Source of the DNA: Chrysomallon squamiferum
Taxonomy: Eukaryota > Mollusca > Gastropoda > Neomphalida > Peltospiridae
NCBI GenBank assembly: GCA_012295275.1
Contig: CM022665.1
Coordinates: 43,966,152-44,018,651, forward strand
Length of the DNA: 52,500 bases
Direction: 5' to 3'
Position 1 is the stretch's first letter; each line of letters starts with the position of its first letter. Positions 12,181-22,610 of the stretch are shown here, piece by piece. The notes beneath the pieces are model-generated. The model saw only the letters and a program-made list of their open reading frames with translations, was not told the origin of the DNA and did not search any database. The position numbers and the translations under genes were made by a program.

Positions 12181-12694
12181 TAATAGTTATTAAATATTTG
12201 TGTAATTGTTATTCTTGCAGTTGTGGTAGTAGCTGTTGTTACTGTTACGGTATCGGTAGTAATAATAGCTTCTATTGTTGTCGCAGTAGTAGTAGTAGTA
12301 TTTCAAACAAGATATTATTTTAGCTCTTCTTTGTTTTTTTTTTTTCGTATACCTCTCGTTTACATTATTGCTACTTAATTATTAAATTTACAAAACGAAA
12401 CTTTTTTTATTGTTGTTTATCTAACGTTTACTTAATTTAACATTACTAAAGGACCCACGCTAGAAACAAAAGCTGTTTTAACTGTATCTGTTCGACAGTT
12501 ATTTATCTGTCTCTACGCATACATAGAGCTATGAAAAGATACGAAAACAAACATAGACGGTTTCCAGGTTGTAAATTATTCAGATAGCCTCCAGTAACTA
12601 CAACAAACATATCGTTTAGTTAGCAGCAGCGCAAATCAAGGCAAGTAGTTAGGTAGTAAATCAAAGTTGCGAACGTAATACAGACACTGAGAGA
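12181..12694. other. unique AT-rich sequence, no gene seen
   Basis: A short GTA patch near 12285-12300 and otherwise unique sequence. No gene recognised. Confidence 0.5.
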
Positions 12695-13280
12695 GAGAAT
12701 ACAATATTCGTGAACGAAAAATGTACGGCCATTACAGTCTGTGTGAACGTAATTTAGAGTTAATACAATGTTTGTGAACGTAATATAGAGTTAATACAAT
12801 ATTTGTGAACGTAATATAGAGTTAATACAATGTTTGTGAACGTAATATAGTTAATACAATATCTGTGAGCGTAATATAGAGTTGATACAATGTTTGTGAA
12901 CGTAATATAGAGTTAATACAATGTTTGTAAACGTAATATAGTTAATACAATGTTTGTGAACGTAATAAAGAGTTAATACAATATCTGTGAACGTAATATA
13001 GAGTTAATACAATATCTGTGAACGTAATATAGAGTTAATACAATGTTTGTAAACGTTATATACAGTTAATACAATATTTGTGAACGTAATATAGAGTTAA
13101 TACAATATCTGTGAACGTTATAAATAGTTAATACAATATTTTTTAATGTAATAAAGAGGCAGTGCAATGTTTGTGAACGTAATGCGTAAAATTTGTACAA
13201 TATTTCTGAACGTAGTCATGTTAATATAACGGTGTAAACGCAATACTGAAAACAATATTTGTGAACGTAGTACACGTGTG
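12695..13280. repeat. 31-bp minisatellite, about 18 copies
   Basis: The repeat unit reads TTTGTGAACGTAATATAGAG followed by TTAATACAATG, 31 bp in all. Most units are exactly 31 bp; several lack AG and are 29 bp. TTTGTG/TCTGTG and ATG/ATA variants are interleaved. The edges (12695-12740 and 13140-13280) are diverged while the centre is homogeneous. There are no spacers between repeats, so this is a direct tandem array, not a CRISPR array. Confidence 0.93.
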
Positions 13281-13470
13281 TTCATAACGCTGATGACAAA
13301 GGATACAATAAATAACAGTTAAAATGAAAATGATTATGATGATGATGATAATGATGATAATGATGACGACGATTATGATAATGATAATAAAATGAAAATG
13401 ATGATGAATATTGATCATGATTGTAATGAAATGGTAACAGTCACAGGAACAAAAACAAACAAACAAACAA

Positions 13471-13501
<31 letters not shown>

Positions 13502-13503
13502 AT
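13281..13503. repeat. (GAT)n/(AAT)n and (AAAT)n microsatellites
   Basis: GAT-type triplets at about 13328-13412 and (AAAT)n at 13468-13503. The minus-strand poly-Ile/His open frame is an artefact. Confidence 0.9.
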
Positions 13504-13834
13504 ATTCTCTTTATTATTTAACATAAAACTCAATACAGCCGAAAGAGGACACAAGCTGAAATTAAAGACTGATTTTTTTTTCTTTTTTCATTCTTCTTTC
13601 TTTTTCTTTTTTCTTTTTCTTCATTTTGCTAACGTTAACACCACTGTGGACTAAAATAATATCTAATACAGTTATAACTGCTTGGTTCAACGACGGCGTC
13701 ACGCGCTGGTACACACAACTACAGCTGCAGCGACCGTCAATTTATCTTGTTTTAAGCCGAACTTGACACATTCAGCAACTTCACTCACTCCACAAAAACC
13801 TGTCTCGGCTTCGGTAACAGTTACTCATCCGTGA
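13504..13834. other. AT-rich then mixed unique sequence
   Basis: A TTTTC-rich pyrimidine stretch at 13570-13622, then unique sequence with CpGs near 13690-13740. No gene recognised. Confidence 0.45.
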
Positions 13835-14030
13835 CCAAAGCAGAGGCTAAAAACGACAGATGGCGGGTTCAAATCCCGTTATTAATAAGCTTTTTTTTTG
13901 GTTTTGTTTTGTTCACACTACATTATGTTATTATCCTCATCGATCTGCAATAATTTCATTAGCTGGGTGAAGTTGAACTGGGGCTTTGGAGATAACAGGT
14001 TCAAATCGTGTTAACGGTGTATTGCATGAC
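13835..14030 (+). mobile_element. possible pair of decayed tRNA-derived SINE heads
   Basis: Two B-box-like motifs lie about 130 bp apart: GGCGGGTTCAAATCCCG near 13863-13879 and ACAGGTTCAAATCG near 13997-14010. Upstream A-box-like sequence is weak in both (GACCAAAGCAG near 13833, TAGCTGGGTGAAG near 13960). No cloverleaf is evident. tRNA pseudogenes are an equal alternative. Confidence 0.35.
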
Positions 14031-14142
14031 AATCGATATCAGCGAGTTAGTGGGATCGTGTCACGCTAACCGCTGTAATAGTGACTAGTTTGTTAACTGT
14101 AAGGTTGAGCGTAGATGACCTTATGAACTTTGACCTAGAGGT

Positions 14143-14186
<44 letters not shown>

Positions 14187-14656
14187 GCGAATGTGTGATA
14201 ATGTTGACTGGATGTAATACAGAATATATTATTGACAGAACAATGAAATCTGTTTCTCGTTTCACCTGTATGTAAATTTAAGCCGCTAACTTTCTAACTT
14301 ACTAACAGGTAACGTCTTTTCTACACGTGTCTCTCTCTCGTTCATTCAGTTTCTGTCCATTCGTCCATCGGTCTTTTCCCAGGTTAAATCTGTCTGTCAT
14401 AATTTGTAGTATTTTTTACTTCCATCCATTATTCATCGACAGGTTTATTTTTTAAAAGTTGCAGCAGTTAGACACCGTAGTGGTTGTTAGTTTGGCCTTT
14501 ATTTTGATTTTGTTGTTGTTGTTTTGAAGTCGTTATTTACATAGTTTGCGGGCGATTTCCGTATTTGTTGTTTATTTACTTACTTTTATTTCCTTTCTCA
14601 TACATCAGAGATAAACAGATTCTTGTTTACATGCATAAAATTAGACACACAAATAT

Positions 14657-14658
<2 letters not shown>
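14031..14658. other. T38 run and unique flanks
   Basis: T38 at 14145-14182. The rest is unique, with GTT triplets near 14510. No gene seen. Confidence 0.6.
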
Positions 14659-14690
<32 letters not shown>

Positions 14691-14697
14691 ATGTATG

Positions 14698-14774
<77 letters not shown>

Positions 14775-14815
14775 ATATTTATACAGACACACACACAAAC
14801 ACATACACATTCATA
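14659..14815. repeat. (GT)n-(TATG)n-(TA)n-(CA)n self-complementary microsatellite
   Basis: GT at 14659-14680, TATG to 14700, TA at 14704-14766, TATG/TTTA, then CA-rich at about 14787-14810. GT on the left and CA on the right are reverse complements around a TA core, so the block can fold back on itself. Confidence 0.93.
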
Positions 14816-14994
14816 GATACATATACTTATATACAGAAAATCATTCATGGATATATATATCACACACACAAATATATACATATCTAGTTTATTTTATATG
14901 CACATAATGATTATAATATATACACCGCGGTTTATCTGCATACATAAGTAAAACACGCTTACTTGCAATATGTAGATACGCTGACATGTATATT

Positions 14995-14996
<2 letters not shown>
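14816..14996. other. AT-rich spacer
   Basis: Short CA/TA runs; no gene. Confidence 0.5.
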
Positions 14997-15031
<35 letters not shown>

Positions 15032-15073
15032 TATGTATGTTTTATATATATATATATATATCTGAGTGTGTGT

Positions 15074-15151
<78 letters not shown>

Positions 15152-15166
15152 ACACACACACACACA
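14997..15166. repeat. (GT)n-(TA)n-(GA)n-(CA)n compound microsatellite
   Basis: GT at 14997-15027, TA at 15043-15061, GTGTGTGT near 15066, GA at 15078-15148, CA at 15148-15166. As in the neighbouring block, GT and CA ends are complementary. Confidence 0.94.
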
Positions 15167-15652
15167 AACATATATATACATATACATAGAAACATATATA
15201 AAGGAGATAATGAACATCAGTTGGTACACAGAGCAACACACATAAACAGATAATTAATTCTTGTCTATTTTACAGCAGACACTTAAAATCGCTAACCTCA
15301 TCCCCCCCCGCCCCGAGGCCGCGAAGTCAGCAGGCTCACTCCCCCACACCCTCCAACCCACCCATCCCCCATCCCGTGGTGACGTAACGAGTTCGCCGAA
15401 TCAAAACCCCAGTCTTCTCTGCTAAGCACGGCGCTATGTATTAACTTATTACACGTAATTGGGCAAGGGTCGAGTTGTAAGTTTCGTGTGTGACGTAACA
15501 TGTTGATTTCGCTTGACCCGGTTCGTGGACGGATCGCTGTTACAGGTCAGTCGGGCGTTCTCTGCAGCCGGTACGTATGTAAATTACTCTTTGTGCATAA
15601 TAATAGTAATAATTATAATTATAATAATATTCGTAGATAGGTATGTTGTGTT
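15167..15652. other. unique sequence with a C/CpG-rich patch
   Basis: A C-rich patch at 15300-15375 is followed by GTGACGTAACGAG near 15380 and AT-rich sequence. The minus strand of 15380-15425 has a weak B-box-like GGGGTTTTGATTC. No gene recognised. Confidence 0.4.
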
Positions 15653-16075
15653 GTGAGTGCATGTGTGTGTTGTCTAAGTGTTTGTGTGTGTGTGTGTGTG
15701 TGTAGGTGTTTTTGTAATATATGCAAATCTGTATTTATATATCATGTTTGTGTATATATATCTCATGTCTGTGTCTATGTCTATATGTATGTATCTATGT
15801 ATGTATGTATGTATGTATCTATCTATGTATGTATGTATCTATCTATCTATCTATCTACCTCTATCTATCTACCTACCTACCTACCTACTTATCTATACCT
15901 ACCTACCTACTTATCTATCTATCTACCTACCTACCTACCTATCTATCTAAATATATATATATATATATATATTTTTTTATATATGTAACTATCTTTCTGT
16001 ATATATATACACACACACACACGTTTTTTATATATATATGTATATATATACTTATATAAAAAATGTGTGTATGAT
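15653..16075. repeat. (TG)n, (TATG)n, (CTAT)n, (CTAC)n, (TA)n microsatellite block
   Basis: TG at about 15680-15706, TATG/CTAT tetranucleotides at 15780-15855, CTAC/CTAT at 15855-15950, TA at 15951-15971, CA at 16009-16022. All open frames here are repeat translations. Confidence 0.93.
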
Positions 16076-16369
16076 TATACACCCTCGTGTTTATATCTTT
16101 CTTTATAAATTGTATAAATTATCTGATGTGTGTGCCTATTTATCTTCAGTTCTATAGATAGACAGATAAATAGAAACGGGATATCTTGTGGTTTTAATTT
16201 TTTTTATTTTTTTAATAAATGTGGGTTACTGTGTATATATGTAAACAGAATAAGGAAATATAAACTGTACTCGCAGCGGGTAGATTATAGATAACACGTT
16301 TGGACAGGTAGCTGAAGTACCTTTATGAGTGTGATATCTACACCTTTATTATGTTTTCTAAATGGTGTG

Positions 16370-16374
<5 letters not shown>
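16076..16374. other. unique AT-rich spacer, no gene seen
   Basis: Nothing recognised beyond short T runs. Confidence 0.5.

Positions 16375-16457
<83 letters not shown>
16375..16457. repeat. (AG)n microsatellite
   Basis: A pure AG tract of about 83 nt. Confidence 0.96.
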
Positions 16458-16465
<8 letters not shown>

Positions 16466-16704
16466 CGAACTAAAAACATAGAAAAATTGTTCTCGCATAT
16501 TGTAGTAATTATAATAAATAAATAAGAAATTCGGTATGAGAAAAATCTGATAACTGAAAAGTTTAACGATACGGAAACAGCATAATCTAAATAATATGCA
16601 TGACAGTTTTTAAATAAACTATAAATTTATATTAAATTCACACAAACACACGCTCACACACACATCCATCACAAATTCTAAACTATATATTTATATTAAT
16701 TTTA

Positions 16705-16752
<48 letters not shown>

Positions 16753-16924
16753 AACGATTTTTTTGTTCCTTTTGCTACTAAATATCAGATCATTTTATCT
16801 AACATTAAATTTGCATATATCCGAACTACCATATCTGAATAAATTACAAAATATCGGAATATTGTAGTGACTTGTCAGTTTCCACTTTAAAGAAATATCT
16901 CTCTCTCTCGCTCCCTGTCTCTCT

Positions 16925-16955
<31 letters not shown>

Positions 16956-17160
16956 ACACACATACACACACACATATGATTGATTGATTGATTGATTGAT
17001 TGGTTCGTTGCAGTGAAATACATTTTAAATCAAAGCCTAAGAATATAAAAAAAAAAAAAAAAAAACAGCAATAAAACAACAACAAAAAAGAATTTTAAAA
17101 AGTCACTAATAAAAATGAAAAAGCAAAAAGCTAACAGTTTATAATCGCTAAAAACAGCAG
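16458..17160. repeat. AT-rich sequence with CA, TA, ATTG and A-run microsatellites
   Basis: (CA)n at 16707-16748, (TA)n near 16926-16952, (GATT)n at about 16978-17002 and an A run near 17048-17065. No gene seen. Confidence 0.8.
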
Positions 17161-17310
17161 CTGACATTTGAACCCAGCACTTGAGACTCACTTTGCTTGT
17201 CATTTGGCAATGTACATTTCGCGGTGAGGAAATGCGTACACGTTATGATGAATGACCTCCCTGGGTCGACAGGTCGACAGGTCGCCAAGGCGAAATTTGT
17301 GAAATAAATA
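17161..17310 (-). mobile_element. possible decayed tRNA-SINE, minus strand
   Basis: On the minus strand a B-box-like TGGGTTCAAATGT (complement of about 17166-17178) lies downstream of an A-box-like TTGCCAAATGAC (complement of about 17198-17209). The plus strand ends in TCGACAGGTCGACAGGTCG, a short direct duplication. The tail is not clear. Confidence 0.3.
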
Positions 17311-18743
17311 TTAACGGTAAAAATTCCTTGAAGAGAAAAATTGTTGTTGTGTATGCCCCGGGGCTGGATTTACTGGGCAGTCGTGGACACACCCCACCCC
17401 CACCCCTCTAAATCTAACCAGAATGTCTTATTTAAGAATTTTTAGTCATTTTCTGTAATCATAAATAAAATAATTTAGTTAGACCCAGCAATATTTGTTA
17501 AGGAATATTCTATATGTGGGCTATGACCCTCTTTTTTTTTTTTTTTTTTTTTAATAATTATACTGAAATGTTATGAAACTTTGCCCTTGTTTTGTGTGGA
17601 ACTAGTATAATTATATTAAATGTGGCGGTGTATGGATGAATAAATTTGCATATATTTGTTTTTATTATTCAAAAAATCCCTTACGGGTTAATTATAAACC
17701 ATTAAGAATAATTTAATTATTTTAAATTAGGGACTGAAATTTTTAATATTTATGTATTATAAATTATTCTGAAAGTGAAAATAAACGTGCAGAACAGTAA
17801 ATTTTTGTATTAAGTAATTAACAGAATGTACAAATGTTTTTTAACATTTACAGTAAAATCGGGGACATAAAATATTAAAATGTAAATTTGTATTTCTTTT
17901 CTATTTTTCTTTTTTTTTTTTTTTTTTTTTTTTACCTTTTCTTCTTTTAAAAACAAAAAAAAAAAAAAAAAAAAATTAAAAATTGCCTCAGTCAAAAATG
18001 GGTTACATAATTTTGTTTCAACGAAATCGAGTTGTAATTCTGCTTGTAAATAAACCGGTATTCGGTTACGACTGCGAGTAGGTAAAGATGCAAGCAAGCA
18101 GTGTGCAGCGTAACAAACGAAACACATCTAGTCTACGTGTGAGATAACCTATATGGCTGGTTTGAAAGCCAGACAACGTTAATGAATTTTCAATATACAC
18201 TGGCTCGCTCGCCTACCATCATAGACATTTCCAGCAGATAAAAGTTGTATTTTCATTGGCACTGGGTTTTTTTTTTTTTTTTTTTTTTTTTTTCTACTGA
18301 TAATCGTAAACGCCTGAAGATAACGAGAATTATACAGAATAGGAAATACCTGTGAGTGTTTGTTTAATGTAACATTGATGACATTGTTTAATCGATTGTA
18401 AAACACGTGCTAATTGTAAAACTTACAGACTGAGTAGAAATAATCGTTGAAAGGTAGTCTCTCTCTCTCTCTCGTTATCTAATTACATGTGTCTTTCTAT
18501 CCCTTCACTCCATCTGTCTGTCTGTAAGTATATCACTATATGTCTGTTTATTTATCTGTCAATCTACCTATCTGTCGAATGATATATATTTCTGTATAAA
18601 TGCGGAGCACTTGTTAGAATGGGGAAAAATATTAAAAAATTCTTAGAATATAAATATTTTGTCATTATTAGGTATTCGTTTGGCCGTAATAAATACATTT
18701 TACTATAAATAAATAATACTAATACCATTACTAATACTAATAC

Positions 18744-18777
<34 letters not shown>

Positions 18778-18839
18778 GATATATGATAGTGATGATGATG
18801 ATAATAATACCTTTTGTAACATGCAATAAGGAAGATAAA
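17311..18839. other. AT-rich intergenic sequence, no gene seen
   Basis: Contains T runs (near 17531, 17910 and 18268), an A run near 17958, a CCCCACCCC patch near 17390, CT/CTGT-rich sequence near 18460-18550 and an (AATGAT)n hexamer-like run near 18750-18785. The two minus-strand open frames (17810-18127 and 18179-18406) contain poly-Lys/Phe from A/T runs. Confidence 0.55.
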
Positions 18840-19118
18840 TAATTTTTTACACGTTTTAAAACGCCCGGTCTTCTAATTGTAACATTAAAAATGCGATGAT
18901 CTTGCGGTTGACCTATGACCCGAGAAAGAAAAAGCTGTCGGACATCTAATTATTCCCTTAAAGGGCGGTCTGGTCTCTAGCACGCGAGAAAAGCCTCGAC
19001 AGCAATTAATCCCAGCTCAGCCAATCCGTGTCCATGACATATCGTCATCTCATCAGCAGCGAGAAATATCGTCTGCTACAGTTACTGTAAAACCGAAGTG
19101 ACGTCTGCTATTCGCACT

Positions 19119-19134
19119 AACAAAGCGCTTTGAT
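19119..19134. promoter_or_regulatory. inverted TCF/LEF- or SOX-like site pair
   Basis: AACAAAGCGCTTTGAT contains the perfect 12-bp palindrome CAAAGCGCTTTG. The right half, CTTTGAT, is the core recognised by TCF/LEF factors on one strand; the left half, AACAAAG, resembles HMG-box sites. Binding is inference. Confidence 0.35.
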
Positions 19135-19524
19135 TATGACGCGTTTCACAACATAGTACCAGTTTATACAAGGCAAGTGTTTCGAAAAAGCCGGAGCAGA
19201 AGAATATTTAACAGTTATTTTACGTTTTTGTGTGCGTGTGTGTGGGGGTGTTGTTGTTGTTGTTGTTGTTTTGTTGTTGGTTTCACTGAGGAAAGATAAC
19301 GAAAGAAAGGAAAACAAAAAAACCCAACGAAAACTGGATAGAAAAAGTGTTACTGTTTGTGCTTTCTGGACCACTTGTTCTCTTCGGCCGTTTAATTCTC
19401 CACTCCATGCGCCGACTGAGAGATTACTGAAGTCGTGTTCGCCACACTTTGCGGAGGGAGGGAGCCGGCCAGCGGGAACAGCCACTATTTGTATTGTTAA
19501 GCAAATACACGCGTGCTTTCTCGC

Positions 19525-19530
19525 TATATA
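19525..19530 (+). promoter_or_regulatory. TATA-like box
   Basis: TATATA in the context CGCTATATACAGG, placed about 30 bp before a plausible start near 19555-19560 and about 135 bp before a good splice donor. No initiator motif is decisive. Confidence 0.35.
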
Positions 19531-19554
19531 CAGGCAGCTGGGCCGAGAGATCGG

Positions 19555-19661
19555 TCGCGTTACAACTAAGCAGATTATTGTTCACAAATTTCAACGGATT
19601 TTGTCAACTCGTAGTTTTCATTCTAGAACCAGAGCGGATATTACTTACATTACAATTAAAG
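19555..19661 (+). other. inferred non-coding first exon (5'UTR) of the SERTA gene
   Basis: The 3' end is set by AAAG followed by GTAAGG at 19662-19667, a good donor match. The 5' end is a guess from the TATA-like box at 19525-19530. The exon has no ATG, which fits a leader exon. It would join the acceptor at 20476. RNA evidence could move or remove this exon. Confidence 0.4.
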
Positions 19662-19704
19662 GTAAGGTAACATTATTTTTTCTGTTCGTCGTAAAATGTT
19701 GTCT

Positions 19705-19739
<35 letters not shown>

Positions 19740-20476
19740 TTACTTACCCGCTGTTTTTATTTATTTATTATTATTATTATTTTTTAAATCTTTTTTTTTT
19801 TTTTTTTTTAATTTGTGTTTAAATTATTGCTGTTGTTATTTAAGACACTTTTATTTATTTTTTTAAAATAATTTTTATATATATATATATATGTTCTCAG
19901 CTCGGTGACATTTATTTGTTTACTATATTTTACTTGTCAGCGTGTGATAACGAAATAGAAAAGAAAAAGAAAATGAGACACTGACTGGTATTGTGAAGCT
20001 ATTTGTTTTCGAAGTACTTGTTACAACGCCGCAGTAGAATTTAAAAAAAAAAAAAAAAAATCCCCAACAACAAACCTTTGTATCAATAAATATCACTAAC
20101 AGTCTTCTTTTTCTTCTTCTTCTTCTTTTTATTAATAACCCACCCCTTTAACTTCCCCCATCCAATGGGATTTAAAAACCAGTTTTAATTCATTAAGGAC
20201 AGTTTGTGTTGTGGTTTTTTTTGGGTGAGAATTAACTAGGGGCAGTAATATCGATATTCGAGTACATCTTGTAAATTATATCAACGGCGGAAAGGTTGGA
20301 CCAATAGGAAAAAGCGATTTTTAGCAATTGAGACGAGTGCAAGCGCGAGGAGCTGTGGGGGGGGGCTGGCCGAGGCCGGGGGGGAGTGAGTGTGAGGATA
20401 TCAAGTATATTGATCTGGTTAGCGTGCAGATATTGTATTTATCATAACCGTTCTGTGTCTTTCTTTCTCGTTCCAG
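19662..20476 (+). other. inferred intron 1 (815 bp)
   Basis: Begins GTAAGG and ends with a pyrimidine-rich tract, TCTTTCTTTCTCGTTCCAG. It holds TTTA and T runs at 19706-19812, A18 near 20043, TTC triplets near 20105-20125, and a GC-rich patch at about 20335-20390 with CCAATAGG near 20300 that could mark an alternative promoter closer to exon 2. Confidence 0.45.
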
Positions 20477-20660
20477 ATACAACGTTAAAAAAAAAAAAAA
20501 GAGTGCGAGTACTTCGCTCATTCACTCACTCACTTACTCACTCACTTACTGTGGTGTTTTCTTGTTGTTCCTGCCATTGCTAAACGGAACACTTGGTGTG
20601 TTGTGACATAAAAAAAAAAAAAAAAAAGGAGCACGGATTCGGATCATTAACTGCTGTTAG

Positions 20661-20666
20661 ATGTGA
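20661..20666 (+). promoter_or_regulatory. minimal start-stop uORF (ATG immediately followed by TGA)
   Basis: ATGTGA in the context GTTAGATGTGAGTG. Start-stop elements are known to stall or delay initiating ribosomes. It is the first upstream ATG in the inferred leader. Confidence 0.45.
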
Positions 20667-20690
20667 GTGAGTCGACTTACTGACAAAGGA

Positions 20691-21050
20691 ATGTTTGGAA
20701 ATGTTTGTTTCTCTTGTCGATTGGACAACCGGTGTTGTTAGGACTTGTGTGTTTAATTCGAAGAAATATAACTTGTGACGACAAAAAATATATAAAATAA
20801 AAGAGGATATAATAATAATAATAATAATAAAAAAATTTGCTGATGATTTTATGGAGCTCAGTGTTTTTAAAAAAATAAATAATAAATAAGAGGAGTCATA
20901 AAAAAAAAAAAAAATAAACTTTGTGACCTTTGTGACCTGAAAAAAAAAAAATTCGTGAAGCAGTGATAATGTCGTCTGCAAATGAGGAATTACAAAATTG
21001 CTGAAGACATACTTTTTTATTATTATTATTATTTTATTCTTTCTGTGTGA
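20691..21050 (+). promoter_or_regulatory. cluster of short uORFs
   Basis: Upstream reading frames start at 20691 (16 codons), 20701 (25), 20843 (11), 20851 (12), 20969 (11, peptide MSSANEELQNC) and 20982 (22). All close before the main ATG, and adjacent pairs overlap in different frames. Peptides are unlike each other and none is recognised; any effect is more likely through ribosome engagement. Confidence 0.45.
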
Positions 21051-21074
21051 CTTAATCTTGTGATCTGACACATT

Positions 21075-21101
21075 AAAAAAAAAAAAAAAAAAAAAAAAAA
21101 A
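21075..21101. repeat. A27 tract 35 nt upstream of the start codon
   Basis: An uninterrupted adenine run ending at 21101. In mRNA it could bind poly(A)-binding protein, as leader A-tracts do in some eukaryotic genes. That role is inference. Confidence 0.9.
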
Positions 21102-21136
21102 CGCGGATAGTGTTACCGTTTGTGCAAACAAGAGAA

Positions 21137-21329
21137 ATGACGGTTGTTCTGTCAATGAATGCCGTGTTCAACAACCACCAACGACTTCGTGGCGACGAAG
21201 GCATGCCGTCGAGGGATGTACCGTCGTTTCCGTTGGTGTCGCCGTCGCGCCGGACGGCCGACGCCCCAGCGCCTCTCCCCCCGGGCTTCAACCAAGACGA
21301 CACGCCCTGTAAAGCGGTGGAATATTCAG
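21137..21329 (+). CDS. SERTAD: SERTA-domain protein, first coding exon (residues 1-64)
   Basis: Encodes 64 residues beginning MTVVLSMNAVFNN and rich in Pro, Arg and Asp further on, plus the first base of codon 65. The ATG is the first in this frame after the A27 run and is followed by a GC-rich coding stretch. The exon ends in TTCAG with donor GTTAGT at 21330-21335. The spare G joins AT of the next coding exon to make GAT (Asp65), keeping the frame open into the SERTA exon. This join, a good donor, a good acceptor and open frames on both sides are why I call it coding. It adds an N-terminal extension not present in vertebrate SERTAD1-3, whose KRK motif lies near the start. The extension is probably disordered. 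An alternative is that translation begins at Met69 in exon 3 and this exon is partly leader. Confidence 0.7.
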
Positions 21330-21446
21330 GTTAGTATATATTTTTTTTGTTGTTGACAGTTTATTTTGTGAATATTTTTTCATGGCTTCTTTAAATTGTG
21401 TTTAGACTTTGTGATTAGAGTTTGTTGTGTTAGGGGATGGGTATTT

Positions 21447-21450
<4 letters not shown>

Positions 21451-21499
<49 letters not shown>
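21451..21499. repeat. (GA)n microsatellite
   Basis: A pure GA tract of 49 nt, about 120 bp inside intron 2. Confidence 0.95.
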
Positions 21500-21500
<1 letters not shown>

Positions 21501-22434
21501 CCTGTAAGTAAGAACTGGTAAACATGTTTACAAGACTGTGTCTGAGTGACTGTTACGTCACCACAGAGGTGTTCATTACAGTCTGGTGTTTTGGCTTGTT
21601 TTTTTGTTTATGTTTTTGTGGTATTTTCTTATAAATTCTGTTTGTTTGTGTTTTTGTGATGTTTTCTTATAATTTTTTTTTTTTTTTTTATATATATTTT
21701 AAGATATTATCTTATAAATTTTTTTGTTTATGTTTTTGTGATGTTTTCTTACATTCTTTTTTAGTTATATTAATGTGATATTATCTTGTACATTTTTTTT
21801 TTAATGTTTATATTTGTGATATTTTCTTGAACATTTTTTTTTTTTAATGTTTATATTTTTGTGATAATTTCTTTTTTTAAAACTCTTTTTGTTTTGCATT
21901 ATTTTATTTTCAAGTATTTTTTTTGGTTTTTGTTTTGTTTATAAGCTTTCTTACAATTATTTAGCTTTTAATTTTTCCTTTTTTTTTTTTTTTTTTATTC
22001 GTGTTATGAACACACTAGATAAACCTTCGTAATAACAGTCGACAACTCTCATTTCAGTTTCAGTCGTTATGCATTTTATTTAAAAATAAGTTACAACATG
22101 ACTCTTGTTTATTGCAACTTTTTATATTATCTCAAAAACAAAATAATTAAATATGACATCTGAATAAAAGCTAAGTGCGTAATGTCTGCTTTTAAATTTT
22201 TTTTTTGCTCCTTTCCATATCAAATATCTGTATTTTATTGCCATGACAACCATGATAATGTTGATGAGCATGATGTGCTTAATGAGAAAGGGTGGAATTC
22301 GATACGGCTGGCACGGGGAGAGGGTGTGGTTAGGGTTGGGGGGGGAAAGGGTCATAAAAGAGGGAAGTGATTAGGGGTAGTAGAATATTTGGTGAGAAAA
22401 AAAATATATTTTAAAATATAATGGTCTTTTAATT

Positions 22435-22547
22435 TAATTTAATTTATTTTTTATTATTATTTATTTATTTTATTTTATTTATTTATTATTATTTATTTAT
22501 TTTATTTTACTTTATTTTTTGTGATATACATTTTAAAATAAAACTTC

Positions 22548-22578
<31 letters not shown>

Positions 22579-22610
22579 AAAAATTAAAAAAATTAAAAAT
22601 AAATAAATCA
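22435..22610. repeat. (TTTA)n/(ATT)n sequence and A29 run
   Basis: TTTA/TTATT low-complexity sequence at 22435-22515, then A29 at about 22548-22576 and AAAT repeats to 22609. The A-rich end may be the tail of the minus-strand element that follows. Confidence 0.8.

Larger units (their letters stand above)
18840..19554 (+). promoter_or_regulatory. promoter-proximal region of the SERTA-domain gene (inferred)
   Basis: About 700 bp of mostly non-repetitive sequence, richer in GC and CpG than its surroundings, ends at a TATA-like box and the first inferred exon. Visible sites: TCTAATTATTCCC and CAATTAATCCC near 18950 and 19005 (homeodomain-like), CCAATCC near 19020, GTGACGTCTG near 19099 (CRE-like), a CAAAGCGCTTTG palindrome at 19121-19132, and (GTT)n near 19250-19270. 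Two long open frames on opposite strands (19232-19822 plus, 19117-19485 minus) carry no domain and low-complexity ends, so I read the region as regulatory. Its function is inferred from position only. Confidence 0.45.
20477..21136 (+). other. 5' leader part of exon 2, uORF- and poly(A)-tract-rich
   Basis: Runs from the strong acceptor at 20476 to the main ATG at 21137. It contains A14 (20487-20500), A18 (20610-20627), A-rich blocks near 20900 and 20940, and A27 (21075-21101). Seven upstream ATGs all terminate before 21137. If transcribed as modelled, the mature leader would be about 770 nt. Confidence 0.5.

Noticed and set aside
12695-13280. CRISPR-like regular repeats
   Set aside because: The units are directly contiguous with no unique spacers and the genome is animal-like; it is a minisatellite.
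19232-19822. 196-codon open frame on the + strand over the promoter/first-exon region
   Set aside because: It starts in a GTT repeat and ends in TTTA/T runs, has no domain, crosses the good donor at 19662, and the minus strand of the same interval is also open. It looks like chance.
20580-21155. 191-codon minus-strand open frame opposite the leader
   Set aside because: Built largely of Phe/Ile/Lys from A/T runs that are leader A-tracts on the + strand; no domain.
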